From NCBI GenBank assembly GCA_001604065.1, contig LVAO01000012.1, positions 1-45,570 of the forward strand: a stretch of DNA of 45,570 bases. The letters are read 5' to 3'. Origin of the DNA: Clostridiales bacterium Firm_09. GTDB taxonomy: Bacteria > Bacillota > Clostridia > Christensenellales > DTU072. Position 1 is the first letter of the stretch, and each line of letters starts with the position of its first letter. Made by a program: the position numbers and the translations under genes. Positions 1 to 9,560 of the stretch are shown here, in pieces. The notes under the pieces are model-generated. The model did no database searches, was not told the DNA's origin, and was given only the letters and a program-made list of their open reading frames with translations.

Positions 1-10
1 TATCAAACAT

Positions 11-54
11 AATTATCAGCATTCAGGACTTTACACAAAATCCTACACACTACC
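11..54 (+). repeat. IS256-like terminal repeat, copy 1
   Basis: This 44-base stretch recurs at 594-636 with one substitution region and one deleted base. It looks like the outer end of an IS256-family element. Confidence 0.6.
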
Positions 55-159
55 GTTCGAGAGACTGTGAAATAGTTTGTGTAAACCTCCTGAATGCGTA
101 AAATAGAAAACGCATACAGGAAGTTTTGTTATGCAAAGGAAAAGACGCCGGAAGAAATC

Positions 160-330
160 AGACGCAGCGAGTTACTCGGCGAGCTGATATTCCCAGAGAC
201 AGAGACGGCGAATTTGAGCCAAAACTAATAGAATCATTTGATGTATGTCAAGGGGATGACGGTAAGGGATATCAGCGGTCATATTAACGAGGCATACGGC
301 TTTGATGTATCCGAGAGCAACGCAAAATAG
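160..330 (+). pseudogene. IS256-family (Mutator-type) transposase fragment
   Basis: From 192, CCC AGA GAC AGA GAC reads PRDRDGEFEPKLIES, matching the conserved PRDRxGEFEP segment of IS256-family transposases. After a frameshift, the frame starting at 241 reads MYVKGMTVRDISGHINEAYG, matching the next conserved block (MYAKGMTxRDIxxHI), and ends at a stop at 328-330. Only this central part of a roughly 400-residue protein is left, and at least one frameshift separates the two blocks, so the gene is dead. The assignment rests on recalled family motifs. Confidence 0.75.
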
Positions 331-518
331 ACAGGGAAGCGGATAAACTGGGCACCGATCCAACTCCAACTTAACATCTTTTACGGCGATCGTATCCCCG
401 AATAAGGATAAAAAAGATAGTCGGTCCCGCCCGACCGTCGGCGAACTGATGGCAGTTCGACCCCACTCAAATTAAGCCCCCTTATCATTAAGTCAGGATT
501 CCAATTCAAAAAAAGATC

Positions 519-547
519 TTGACATAGACCCAACGAAACGATACAAT
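519..547 (+). promoter_or_regulatory. Orphan sigma-A-like promoter in IS remnant
   Basis: TTGACA (519-524) and TACAAT (542-547) are separated by 17 bases. No recognisable gene follows on the plus strand before the second IS end at 594. It may be a chance match or a leftover outward promoter of the element. Confidence 0.3.
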
Positions 548-593
548 CAAAAACGGCTAAAGGTATCTAATTACCCTTAACCGTATCCAACAA

Positions 594-636
594 AATTATC
601 AGCATTCATGACTTTACATAAATCCTACACACTACC
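594..636 (+). repeat. IS256-like terminal repeat, copy 2
   Basis: Second copy of the end-like sequence at 11-54, in direct orientation. It would mark the far end of the element whose transposase fragment lies at 160-330. Confidence 0.6.
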
Positions 637-689
637 ATAAATATAGTCATGGGACCATACTCTTTATTCCCTTAACAATCCCCCTCTTC

Positions 690-910
690 ATCTTTCCCCA
701 ATTTTGTTGTAATACGCTTGCAGATACTCTATCGGGCGGAAGTACTTCAATGGCCGCATGGTGCGATGGTTGGTGTATCTTAAATGTGCTCTTTCCGTCG
801 ATTATTCAGGTCTTTCAGGCTGCAGAACTAATGCGTGTCATAGAATCTTGCTGGTCTTCCCGGTGCTACGCTCGACCTTGCCGTTATGTCTAGGTGTCAC
901 ATACCTTATC
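690..910 (-). pseudogene. IS481-like (rve/DDE) transposase C-terminal fragment
   Basis: On the minus strand, near 868-905, the sequence reads TPRHNGKVERS, the block carrying the glutamate of the DDE catalytic triad in IS481/IS3-type integrase-core transposases. Further on, in shifted frames, come RFYDTH and SLKDLNNRR, then YTNHRTMRPLKYFRP and IEYLQAYYNKIGE (about 695-790). These match the usual C-terminal order of such proteins. Several frameshifts and stops separate the blocks and no N-terminal part is present, so this is a decayed fragment. From 911 to 1061 I see nothing identifiable. Confidence 0.7.
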
Positions 911-1061
911 TTACGAACTTAGGCTTGACCTATCCCACGATTATCTATTTGATATTACATACAATGGGGCAAAAAAGTACCCTAAAACGACGAAAAGCGT
1001 ATGCCGCACTGGATTGCTAACATACGTTTTTCTGCCAAATTTTGCCTGAAAAGGCTGATTT

Positions 1062-1137
1062 TGGTGCACCTCCAGGGGCTCGAACCCTGGACCCATTGAT
1101 TAAGAGTCAATTGCTCTACCAACTGAGCTAGAGGTGC
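1062..1137 (-). tRNA. tRNA-Lys (anticodon CTT)
   Basis: The cloverleaf is complete: acceptor GCACCTC/GAGGTGC, D arm GCTC/GAGC, anticodon stem ATTGA/TCAAT around CTCTTAA, and a T arm with TTCGAGC. CCA is encoded (1062-1064). It is the last tRNA of the cluster in the direction of transcription and a second lysine isoacceptor beside the TTT gene at 1464. Confidence 0.96.
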
Positions 1138-1153
1138 ATTGTTTTTACAGGTA

Positions 1154-1182
1154 TTGGGGCTGTCCTTGTGGGACAGCCCCAA
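1154..1182 (-). other. Perfect 12-bp hairpin between two tRNA genes
   Basis: TTGGGGCTGTCC (1154-1165) pairs perfectly with GGACAGCCCCAA (1171-1182) around a 5-base loop. It sits between the 3' end of tRNA-Gly(GCC) and the start of tRNA-Lys(CTT). No T-run follows on either strand, so it is not a classic terminator. It could guide processing of the two-tRNA transcript. Confidence 0.7.
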
Positions 1183-1257
1183 TGGAGCGGGAAACGGGAT
1201 TCGGACCCGCGACATTTGCCTTGGCAAGGCAACGCTCTACCACTGAGCCATTCCCGC
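1183..1257 (-). tRNA. tRNA-Gly (anticodon GCC)
   Basis: Acceptor GCGGGAA/TTCCCGC, anticodon stem TTGCC/GGCAA around TTGCCAA (anticodon GCC), T arm GCGGG/CCCGT. CCA is encoded at 1183-1185. It is the first tRNA after the internal promoter at 1274-1302. Confidence 0.96.
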
Positions 1258-1273
1258 GCGTTTTCGTGTCACC

Positions 1274-1302
1274 ATTATACAGTATCATCGACACTTTGTA
1301 AA
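1274..1302 (-). promoter_or_regulatory. Internal sigma-A promoter for tRNA-Gly(GCC) and tRNA-Lys(CTT)
   Basis: On the minus strand, TTTACA (-35, 1297-1302) and TATAAT (-10, 1274-1279) are 17 bases apart, placing the start about 10 bases upstream of the tRNA-Gly(GCC) 5' end. An AACTGTT/AACAGTT hairpin (1301-1318) abuts the -35 element. In the plus direction it is followed by a T-run, so it may be a plus-strand terminator. Confidence 0.75.
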
Positions 1303-1375
1303 CTGTTTTTCAACAGTTTTTTGGGTATCCGTTCCATAAAATCGGACAAGAACTTTATGAAACACAGATTCTTTT

Positions 1376-1459
1376 TGGTGCGACCGAAGAGACTTGAACT
1401 CCCACATCCTAGATACTAGATCCTAAGTCTAGCGCGTCTGCCAGTTCCGCCACGGTCGC
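1376..1459 (-). tRNA. tRNA-Leu (anticodon TAG)
   Basis: A class II tRNA with a long variable arm. Acceptor is GCGACCG/CGGTCGC, anticodon stem CTAGA/TCTAG around CTTAGGA (anticodon TAG). CCA is encoded at 1376-1378. Confidence 0.95.
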
Positions 1460-1463
1460 ATAT

Positions 1464-1539
1464 TGGTGATCCATCGGAGATTCGAACTCCGGACACCTTG
1501 ATTAAAAGTCAAGTGCTCTGCCGACTGAGCTAATGGATC
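1464..1539 (-). tRNA. tRNA-Lys (anticodon TTT)
   Basis: Acceptor GATCCAT/ATGGATC, anticodon stem CTTGA/TCAAG around CTTTTAA (anticodon TTT). CCA is encoded at 1464-1466. Confidence 0.96.
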
Positions 1540-1544
1540 ATATT

Positions 1545-1619
1545 TGGCTGGGGTGGCAGGATTTGAACCTACGGGTGTGGGAGTCAAAGTCCCATGCCTT
1601 ACCGCTTGGCGACACCCCA
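1545..1619 (-). tRNA. tRNA-Gln (anticodon TTG)
   Basis: Acceptor TGGGGTG/CACCCCA, anticodon stem TGGGA/TCCCA around CTTTGAC (anticodon TTG), discriminator G. CCA is encoded at 1545-1547. Confidence 0.95.
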
Positions 1620-1659
1620 ACGGGGACCGAACAACATTGTATCCGGTAGGTATTGTGAT

Positions 1660-1737
1660 TGGGGTGAGTGAAGGGACTCGAACCCACGGCCTCCAGGGCC
1701 ACAACCTGGCGCTCTAACCAACTGAGCTACACCCACC
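1660..1737 (-). tRNA. tRNA-His (anticodon GTG)
   Basis: Acceptor GTGGGTG/CACTCAC, anticodon stem CCAGG/CCTGG around TTGTGGC (anticodon GTG). The base before position 1 is G and the discriminator is C, matching the extra G(-1):C73 pair specific to tRNA-His. CCA is encoded at 1660-1662. Confidence 0.95.
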
Positions 1738-1827
1738 ACTTTTTTGCAGCCGAACCGCAAACAAAAATGCTTTGCGGTAACTCGAACCGATGCGGATTGT
1801 CAAAGTGCGACCCATTGTTTATGGGAA

Positions 1828-1904
1828 TGGCGAGCCTGGAGGGATTCGAACCCGCGACCTACGGCTTAGAAGGCCGTTGCTCTATCCAGCTGAGCTACAG
1901 ACTC
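1828..1904 (-). tRNA. tRNA-Arg (anticodon TCT)
   Basis: Acceptor GAGTCTG/CAGGCTC, anticodon stem ACGGC/GCCGT around CTTCTAA (anticodon TCT), discriminator G. CCA is encoded at 1828-1830. The 90-base gap to tRNA-His contains an ACCGCAAA/TTTGCGGT hairpin (1754-1778) but no gene. Confidence 0.95.
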
Positions 1905-1906
1905 AT

Positions 1907-1980
<74 letters not shown>

Positions 1981-2020
1981 GTAACGCTGTACAGGAGTTC
2001 CTTTTGTGAAACGCTCAATA

Positions 2021-2049
2021 AGTATAATCAAAAAAGCGGTGTTTGTCAA
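2021..2049 (-). promoter_or_regulatory. Sigma-A promoter of the tRNA cluster
   Basis: TTGACA (2044-2049) and TATACT (2021-2026) lie 17 bases apart on the minus strand, about 40 bases upstream of the first tRNA. The near-consensus sequence fits a stable-RNA promoter. Confidence 0.85.
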
Positions 2050-2077
2050 ATGTTTCTACTTAAGTCAACAAACTTTT

Positions 2078-2665
2078 TTACGCCTTTTTCGACAGCAATT
2101 CTGCAAGCGATTCTAATGCTCTTTTGCGATGTGAAACGGCATTTTTCTCTTCAAACGTGGCTTCGGCAAAGGTTTTATTAAGCTCCGTGCTGAAAAATAC
2201 CGGATCATAACCAAATCCGCCTTCGCCCCGCCTCTCATTGAGGATAATGCCCTCTGCTTCGCCTTGTGCGACAATGGTTTTTCCGTCCGGACGGCATAAC
2301 GCTATCGCCGATACAAATTTCGCCTTCCTGTTTTTTATGCCGCGAAGATTATTGAGAAGCTTATCAATATTATCACTGTCGTTATGCCCTTCTCCGGCAT
2401 ACCGTGCAGAATAAACGCCTGGTTCCCCATTGAGCGCTTCGACAACAAGCCCGCTGTCATCGGCAAGCGCGGCACCCCCCGCAATCCTGGTGATTGCGGA
2501 GGCTTTGATTACCGCATTTTCTGCAAACGTCGATCCCGTTTCTTCAATATCTATATGGATTCCCGCTTCTTTGAGCGTCACCATATCGTATCGTGCGCCC
2601 AATATCGCTTTGATTTCGGCCACTTTGTGCACGTTGTTGGTCGCAAGAATCAGCTTTTCACTCAC
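2078..2665 (-). CDS. rdgB: XTP/dITP diphosphatase (RdgB/HAM1 family)
   Basis: This enzyme hydrolyses dITP, XTP and ITP to the monophosphates, keeping damaged purines out of nucleic acids. The family pattern is visible along the 195 residues: LATNNVHKVAEI near the N-terminus, then ADDSGL, SARYAG, GYDPVF and SHRKRA, the nucleotide- and metal-binding segments. I chose the GTG at 2663-2665 because the protein then begins directly before KLILATNN, GGAG lies a few bases upstream and the length fits the family. It overlaps the end of the GH3 gene by eight bases (GTGAGTGA), so the two are probably translationally coupled. A longer reading into the GH3 gene has no family support. Confidence 0.93.
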   Translation of the reverse strand: MSEKLILATNNVHKVAEIKAILGARYDMVTLKEAGIHIDIEETGSTFAENAVIKASAITRIAGGAALADDSGLVVEALNGEPGVYSARYAGEGHNDSDNIDKLLNNLRGIKNRKAKFVSAIALCRPDGKTIVAQGEAEGIILNERRGEGGFGYDPVFFSTELNKTFAEATFEEKNAVSHRKRALESLAELLSKKA

Positions 2666-5117
2666 TAAAGTATTTCTCCGCCTTGCTCTTTTCTCTGTGC
2701 CGGAACGCTCCGATTGCCTTAAACAAACCGCGCAGGAATCTGCCGTTGCACATGTCCACAAGCCCTTCCACGACACCATACGGAACAGCGCCCGCGCTCA
2801 GCAAAGACAAATTGCGCAGAGGTATATACATCGCACCCATACGTGTCATTTTTTTATCGGTAATCGTTGCGTTTTTAGGAAGAATTTTTGTACTGATCTT
2901 TATTGATAAGGTGCGGAAGATGCGCGCAAACAGCTTGCCGTCCAGCTCTCCTACCGCCGTATCGGGAGTAACGATGCGATTCTTGCCGGTCACGCGCTCT
3001 TTGACCGGCCTGCCCAAAAGCGCTTCAAATTGCACCTGAGGGATTTCGGCTGCGGCGGCAATATTATAGTATACCGGCGCGCTCTTTCTGTAATCCGGCA
3101 CATTTTTTAATTCTTCACCTTCAAGTATCACCTGTTTGCTCAGTTTGATGCACTTGACAGAACCGCCTATCATGATCTCATAAACGCCCGGCGCCGCCGT
3201 CCAATCCGAAACAGCCGTATTGTAGAAAGCAAAATCCCTGTAAACCAGTTCCATTTCCACCCGCTTGGTTTCGCCCGGTTCCAGAAACACTTTTGCAAAT
3301 CCCCTGAGCTGCTTCTCCGGCGAAAAAATGACGGGCTTTTGCTCTTTGATATAGAGCTGCGCTGTTTCGGCGCCCGCGACCTTGCCTGTATTCTTTACCG
3401 AAAAAGCCACCTTAAGCGTATCTCCGGCAACCATTTTATCCGCAATTTCAAGTCCGCTGTACTCAAATGAAGTATAGGACAAGCCGTATCCGAACGGAAA
3501 CTGCACAGGCTTTTTTACCGTATCAAAATACCGATAGCCGACAAAGATGCTTTCTCTGTATTCAACATCGTCCTTGGCAAAATAAAGTGTGCTCAAAACG
3601 TCGCCCACGTTGTACGGCCAGGTTTCAGGCAGTCTTCCGGAAGGATTGACCGCGCCCCATAGGACATCATGCACCGCCTCTCCGCCCGCCTCTCCTCCGA
3701 GATAGACATTGAGTACGCCCTTGACCTTGTCCAGCCAGGGAAGCGCTGCAGGCGAGCCGCAGGTCAGAACAACAACGATATTGGGATTGACTTTCGCGAC
3801 TTCGTTAATGAGCGCATTATGCGACTTGGGAAGATCGATGGTTTCCCGGTCGAAGGACTCCGACTCATACATATCCGTAAGTCCCGCAAACACCAGAACA
3901 TAATCCTTGTCCCTGGCAACTTCCGCAGCTTTGTAAAGTTTTGCCTCGTCAATCTCGTCGTCGTCGACACAATAGCCGGGCGCATAGACATAATCAGCAT
4001 GAATCTTGTCCAGGTATTCTGTAAAGCTTACTTTGTTTTTGGGATTCAGCTTGCTGCTGCCGCTTCCCTGCACACGCATTTTTTTGGCAAGCTCGCCGAT
4101 GACGGCAAAGCTTTTGCCCGCTGCCAGCGGAAGGATGCCTTCTCTGTTTTTAAGCAGTACGGTACCTTCTGCCGCCGCACGCCGTGCAAGCGCATGATGC
4201 GCTTCATAATCCGCCTGATACCCTTTGTTCTTTTCGCGAAGCCTTGCGCAATAAAAGATATAATCCAGCAATTGTCCCACGATTTCATTCAGCTTTGATT
4301 CCGCAAGGGTGCCGTTTTTGACAGCTTCTACGATGCGTGCATCGTTGATGCCATTTGAAGAAGGCATCTCCAGATGAAGTCCCGCCATGATACCCTTGAC
4401 ACGGTCTGCAACCGCGCCCCAGTCGGATATGACAATGCCGTCAAAACCCCATTCCTCACGCAAGATATCGGTCAATAAACGTTTGTTATGTGAGGCATAT
4501 TCTCCGTTCACAAGGTTGTAGCTGCACATTACGGTTTTCGGACGCGCTTTTTTTACTGCACGTTCAAAACCCGCAAGATAAATTTCCCGCAGCGCGCGCT
4601 CATCAATCTGGCTGTCTGCGTTCATGCGGAAATATTCCTGCGAGTTGGCAGCAAAATGCTTCAGTGATGTGCCCACGCCTGTGGATTGCACGCCGTCGAT
4701 ATAACTTGCGGCAAGTTCGCCGGTAAGATACGGGTCTTCGCTGAAATACTCAAAATTTCTGCCGCAAAGCGGATTTCTTTTTATATTGATGCCGGGTCCC
4801 AAAACGGTGTCGACCTCCTGCTCCAGAGCTTCTTCACCGATGGCGCGTCCGACGGCATAAACAAGTTCTTTGTTCCAGGTTGCCGCAAGCGTGCAGGCGG
4901 GCGGGAAACAGGTGGAGGGGATGCTCTCTTGGAAGATATTGCCGAGGGAGGCTCTTTGTTTCTCTTTGCGAATCCCGTGCGGGCCATCCGCAACAAATGC
5001 CGACGGAATGCCCAGACGCTTGATCGGCGTGGTTTCCCAGGAACTGATGCCCGAACATAGCGCGGCTTTCTCCTCCAGCGTCAGTTCGCCGAGGAGTCTT
5101 TCTATATTTTGATCCAT
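2658..5117 (-). CDS. Glycoside hydrolase family 3 (beta-glucosidase-like), paralog 1
   Basis: An 819-residue GH3 enzyme, probably a beta-glucosidase or related exo-glycosidase. The N-terminal barrel shows ADGPHGIR, GPGINIKRNPLCGRNFEYFS, KHFAANSQE and VISDWGAV, where D232 is the expected catalytic nucleophile. The second domain has GSGSSKLNP and a fibronectin III-like module near 560-660 (FGYGLSYTSF before it, then NTGKVAGAETAQLYI). There is no signal peptide, so it should act in the cytoplasm on imported oligosaccharides. About 130 residues follow the fibronectin domain; the neighbouring paralog has a similar tail. AAGGAG precedes the ATG. The exact substrate cannot be read from the sequence. 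Confidence 0.9.
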   Translation of the reverse strand: MDQNIERLLGELTLEEKAALCSGISSWETTPIKRLGIPSAFVADGPHGIRKEKQRASLGNIFQESIPSTCFPPACTLAATWNKELVYAVGRAIGEEALEQEVDTVLGPGINIKRNPLCGRNFEYFSEDPYLTGELAASYIDGVQSTGVGTSLKHFAANSQEYFRMNADSQIDERALREIYLAGFERAVKKARPKTVMCSYNLVNGEYASHNKRLLTDILREEWGFDGIVISDWGAVADRVKGIMAGLHLEMPSSNGINDARIVEAVKNGTLAESKLNEIVGQLLDYIFYCARLREKNKGYQADYEAHHALARRAAAEGTVLLKNREGILPLAAGKSFAVIGELAKKMRVQGSGSSKLNPKNKVSFTEYLDKIHADYVYAPGYCVDDDEIDEAKLYKAAEVARDKDYVLVFAGLTDMYESESFDRETIDLPKSHNALINEVAKVNPNIVVVLTCGSPAALPWLDKVKGVLNVYLGGEAGGEAVHDVLWGAVNPSGRLPETWPYNVGDVLSTLYFAKDDVEYRESIFVGYRYFDTVKKPVQFPFGYGLSYTSFEYSGLEIADKMVAGDTLKVAFSVKNTGKVAGAETAQLYIKEQKPVIFSPEKQLRGFAKVFLEPGETKRVEMELVYRDFAFYNTAVSDWTAAPGVYEIMIGGSVKCIKLSKQVILEGEELKNVPDYRKSAPVYYNIAAAAEIPQVQFEALLGRPVKERVTGKNRIVTPDTAVGELDGKLFARIFRTLSIKISTKILPKNATITDKKMTRMGAMYIPLRNLSLLSAGAVPYGVVEGLVDMCNGRFLRGLFKAIGAFRHREKSKAEKYFSE

Positions 5118-5219
5118 ATGATATTCTTCTCCTTATAGAAATTGTACGCCATCCGACGATTCTTCCTCAATCTGCAGACAACGCTTCAAGTCCTGCGCTT
5201 TTGCAGCAGAGACTTATAC

Positions 5220-5248
5220 ATCATAATTTATAACCCCGAAAACATCAA
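5220..5248 (-). promoter_or_regulatory. Probable promoter of GH3 paralog 1
   Basis: TTGATG (5243-5248) and TATGAT (5220-5225) are 17 bases apart on the minus strand, about 100 bases upstream of the 5117 start codon. It lets this gene and rdgB be expressed independently of the upstream GH3 gene. The 214-base gap also holds a GGATGCA/TGCATCC hairpin and a weak open frame (see findings). Confidence 0.55.
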
Positions 5249-5331
5249 GCAAATCGACAAGATATGTGGATGCACGGGAAAAGGCCTGCATCCGCTCTTC
5301 ATGCATGACGCTGTTCTGTACGTCCGTAAAG

Positions 5332-7794
5332 CTATTTTTCTCTTGTCTCAATCTCTCTTAATATCTTATCATATCGGACATTCTCTTTGATTGCCTTCAT
5401 TGTCCTGCCGATGCCGCGCAAAAACTTGCCATTAAAGGCAATCAGCAAGCCGTCCATCGCATCCATGGTCAACATGCCGCCATTGGATGTTGCAATGGAA
5501 CGAAGGGTGTTGGAGCGCATCATCGTTGTCATGAAGTGACGGATCAACCTGCTGTTTTCATCTTTTCCGCGTAGGACAAACGCCGAACCGTAAACCATCA
5601 GAAAACCAAAGATCCTGCCGAATAATGTTCTTCTGTTTTCCAGCACGTTGGAATCTCCCGTAACAGGCTTTTTCGCAAATTCTTTGATGGGCGGCGTACG
5701 TCCGAGAATCTCGGCAAAGGCTTCGTCCCCGAAGGTCCCATCGGGGGCAAAGTAACACGCAATACGCTTATTGATATAGGGATTGGCAAGGGATTTCGCG
5801 ATGATATTCACTTTTTCGCTCAGACGGATATCACGTGAAGAAGCGCCCACACGGATTTCATAGGTTCCGCCTTCCGCACGCCAGCCGCGTTCATTGATAT
5901 TGTAATAACAAAATGCTCTGGGTTCCAGCGTCAGCGAGACTTCTTTGGTCTCGCCGGGCTCCAAAGCAACTTTGACAAAGCCGGCTAACTCTTTTTCTGC
6001 GCGGAAGACTCTGCCTCCAGGATGAGACACATAGATCTGTGCCGTTTCTTTGCCCGCCCGGGCGCCGATATTGGTCACCTTGAAAGAAACCGTAAGAGAA
6101 TCCCCTTCACCAAGCGTTCGCTTGTCAAGAACCAGATCGGAATAAGCGAATTCCGTATAAGAAAGACCGTATCCGAATGGAAACAGCACCTCTTTTTTTG
6201 CCGTATCGTAATAGCGGTAGCCTACAAATATGCTTTCTCTGTATTCAACCGTTCTGGGACCAAGCGGAAAATAATTGAAGCAGGATGTGTCTTTTAAAGA
6301 AAGCGGAAAGGTCTCCGCAAGCTTGCCGGAGGGATTGACCTCGCCGAACAGCAGGTCCGCGGCAGCTTCACCCACTGCCTGGCCGGGAAGATACATATAA
6401 AATACTGCCTTCACCTTGTCAATCCATGGCATTTCGACAGGAGAACCGCCGTAAAGGACAACAATCACATCTTTTCCCGCATCCGCAAGCTTATCGATCA
6501 GTTCGTTCTGGTTGGGCGGGAGGGATAAATGCTTCCTGTCAAAGCCTTCGGACTCATAAAAAAGCGTCAGCCCTGCGAAGACGACAATCGGACCCTCCGA
6601 TTGATGCGCAAGCGCAAGCGCCTCGGACAAAAGCTTTTTATTGCTCTTATCGCCATAGCCGTTGTAACCCGGGGCAAACACGACTTCTGTCTGTGCGCTG
6701 AGCGCTTCCAGAGGTGAAGAAATTTTGTTCGGCCGTATGAGGGAACTGCCGCTTCCCTGATAACGGGGTGTACGTGCAAGCTCGCCAAGAACGGTCAGCC
6801 TTCTGCCCTTTTTTAAGGGAAGCATGCCGCCTTCATTTTTTAACAGCACGGCGCCGTCTGCGGCAACCTTCCGCGCATAAGAATGATGCTCTTCGACATC
6901 ATACTTATAATTGCTTTCTTTGGCGGCATTGACTTTGAAATTGACTTCAAGCAATCTCCTGACGGCGCGGTTTAAGATTCTTATATCCAGATCGCCCTTC
7001 TCTACCGCTTCGACAATTTTTTTGACGCTTTCGCCGCTGCCGCCGGGCATTTCCAGCTCGATGCCGCATTTTAGACCGGTTACTCTGTCATTGATCGCTC
7101 CCCAGTCGGTCATCACATAACCGTCAAAACCCCATTCTCCGCGCAGAACATCTTCGCAAAGCCATTTGTTTTCTGAAGCAAATCTGCCGTTAATGCGGTT
7201 ATAAGAGCACATCAGCGTATAGGGATGACCTGTTTTTACTGCGCGCTCAAAGCTGGCAAGATAGATCTCGCGCAGTGCACGCTCGTCGACCACGGCATCG
7301 ATGCGCATTCTGTTGCTTTCTTGATTGTTGACGGCATAATGCTTCAAAGAAGTGCCGATGCCTTTGCTTTGGACACCGTTGATAAACGCACCCGCAAGCG
7401 TTCCGCTCAGATACGGATCTTCGGAATAATATTCGAAATTTCTGCCGCAGAGCGGACTTCTTTTAATGTTTGCGCCGGGACCCAATACAATTCCTACACC
7501 TTCCTGTTTTGCTTCTCCCGCAATGCGCTCACCGACGCCGCGCACAAGTTCGGGGTCCCATGTGCTCGCCATCGTACAGGCGCAGGGAAAACATGTCGCG
7601 TTGACGCTGTCATTGATGCTTCCGCCTGCTTTTTGCTTACGCAGGCCGTGCGGCCCGTCCGTAACCATATATGGCTCTATTCCGCGGCTTCTGATGCCTC
7701 TGGTGAACCAGAACTTCCGGCCCGAACAAAGAAGCGCTTTTTCCTGCAAGCTCATCTCTGCTATCAGCCGATTGATTCTTTCCTGGATATCCAT
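5332..7794 (-). CDS. Glycoside hydrolase family 3 (beta-glucosidase-like), paralog 2
   Basis: An 820-residue paralog of the gene at 2658-5117 with the same layout. Visible blocks are TDGPHGLRKQK, GPGANIKRSPLCGRNFEYYS, KHYAVNNQES and VMTDWGAI (nucleophile D230). A second domain, a fibronectin III-like module (NIGARAGKETAQIYV) and a C-terminal extension with FNGKFLRGI follow. The extension resembles the paralog's CNGRFLRGL segment. It has no signal peptide and is presumably cytoplasmic. GGAGG stands seven bases before the ATG. Two diverged copies side by side suggest duplication followed by a change in substrate preference, which is inference. Confidence 0.9.
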   Translation of the reverse strand: MDIQERINRLIAEMSLQEKALLCSGRKFWFTRGIRSRGIEPYMVTDGPHGLRKQKAGGSINDSVNATCFPCACTMASTWDPELVRGVGERIAGEAKQEGVGIVLGPGANIKRSPLCGRNFEYYSEDPYLSGTLAGAFINGVQSKGIGTSLKHYAVNNQESNRMRIDAVVDERALREIYLASFERAVKTGHPYTLMCSYNRINGRFASENKWLCEDVLRGEWGFDGYVMTDWGAINDRVTGLKCGIELEMPGGSGESVKKIVEAVEKGDLDIRILNRAVRRLLEVNFKVNAAKESNYKYDVEEHHSYARKVAADGAVLLKNEGGMLPLKKGRRLTVLGELARTPRYQGSGSSLIRPNKISSPLEALSAQTEVVFAPGYNGYGDKSNKKLLSEALALAHQSEGPIVVFAGLTLFYESEGFDRKHLSLPPNQNELIDKLADAGKDVIVVLYGGSPVEMPWIDKVKAVFYMYLPGQAVGEAAADLLFGEVNPSGKLAETFPLSLKDTSCFNYFPLGPRTVEYRESIFVGYRYYDTAKKEVLFPFGYGLSYTEFAYSDLVLDKRTLGEGDSLTVSFKVTNIGARAGKETAQIYVSHPGGRVFRAEKELAGFVKVALEPGETKEVSLTLEPRAFCYYNINERGWRAEGGTYEIRVGASSRDIRLSEKVNIIAKSLANPYINKRIACYFAPDGTFGDEAFAEILGRTPPIKEFAKKPVTGDSNVLENRRTLFGRIFGFLMVYGSAFVLRGKDENSRLIRHFMTTMMRSNTLRSIATSNGGMLTMDAMDGLLIAFNGKFLRGIGRTMKAIKENVRYDKILREIETREK

Positions 7795-7845
7795 TCAGCG
7801 ACCTCCATATAGTATGCCACAGCAATTTGTATTTTCTCCCCAACA

Positions 7846-7874
7846 ATACTACTATATATTGTATTTCTTGTCAA
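7846..7874 (-). promoter_or_regulatory. Sigma-A promoter of GH3 paralog 2
   Basis: TTGACA (7869-7874) and TAGTAT (7846-7851) are 17 bases apart on the minus strand, about 50 bases upstream of the 7794 start. It is back to back with the guaB promoter. Confidence 0.75.
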
Positions 7875-7905
7875 TATAATAAATTTTTCAATTCGGGTCA
7901 TTTCA

Positions 7906-7934
7906 TTGACAATTCTTAAACAGTTGGCTATAAT
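7906..7934 (+). promoter_or_regulatory. Sigma-A promoter of guaB
   Basis: TTGACA (7906-7911) and TATAAT (7929-7934), both perfect consensus, are 17 bases apart. Transcription should start near 7941, giving a leader of about 67 bases before guaB. Confidence 0.9.
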
Positions 7935-7951
7935 AGGATAAATATTTTATC

Positions 7952-9462
<1,511 letters not shown>

Positions 9463-9481
9463 CTCTGATTCATAACGGCGA

Positions 9482-9560
9482 TTGCGGAACATTGTCAAAG
9501 CCGGATTTTACGGGCTCATGTACGGTACAATCCCCGAAGCCTTATTGCCGCATTCCGCAA
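9482..9560 (+). other. Structured-looking spacer between guaB and guaA
   Basis: TTGCGGAA (9482-9489) and TTCCGCAA (9553-9560) are perfect inverted repeats enclosing about 60 bases, with an inner GGCT/AGCC pairing. A competing pairing of CGGCGAT with ATTGCCG is also possible. It matches no riboswitch class that I recognise, and I see no clear promoter in the gap. Confidence 0.35.

Larger units (their letters stand above)
11..636 (+). mobile_element. Nested remnants of IS256-family insertion sequences
   Basis: Two nearly identical stretches (11-54 and 594-636) carry the same end-like sequence, with the core TTACACAAAATCCTACACAC in the first copy and one base fewer in the second. This resembles the outer end of IS256-family elements. 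Directly after the first copy, at 61-86, lies GAGACTGTGAAATAGTTTG, which resembles the opposite end of such an element. The simplest reading is the tail of one element abutting a second, whose decayed transposase lies at 160-330 and whose far end is the second copy. No intact transposase remains. Between 331 and 593 I see no gene. Confidence 0.6.

Noticed and set aside
2666-2779. Longer N-terminus for rdgB
   Set aside because: The added residues lie inside the GH3 gene and match nothing in the family, while the GTG at 2665 has a ribosome site and family-like length.
5214-5306. A 30-codon minus-strand frame between the two GH3 genes, starting MHEERMQAFSRAS
   Set aside because: It looks somewhat protein-like but has no ribosome site, and a likely promoter for the next gene lies inside it. 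It may be a gene remnant.
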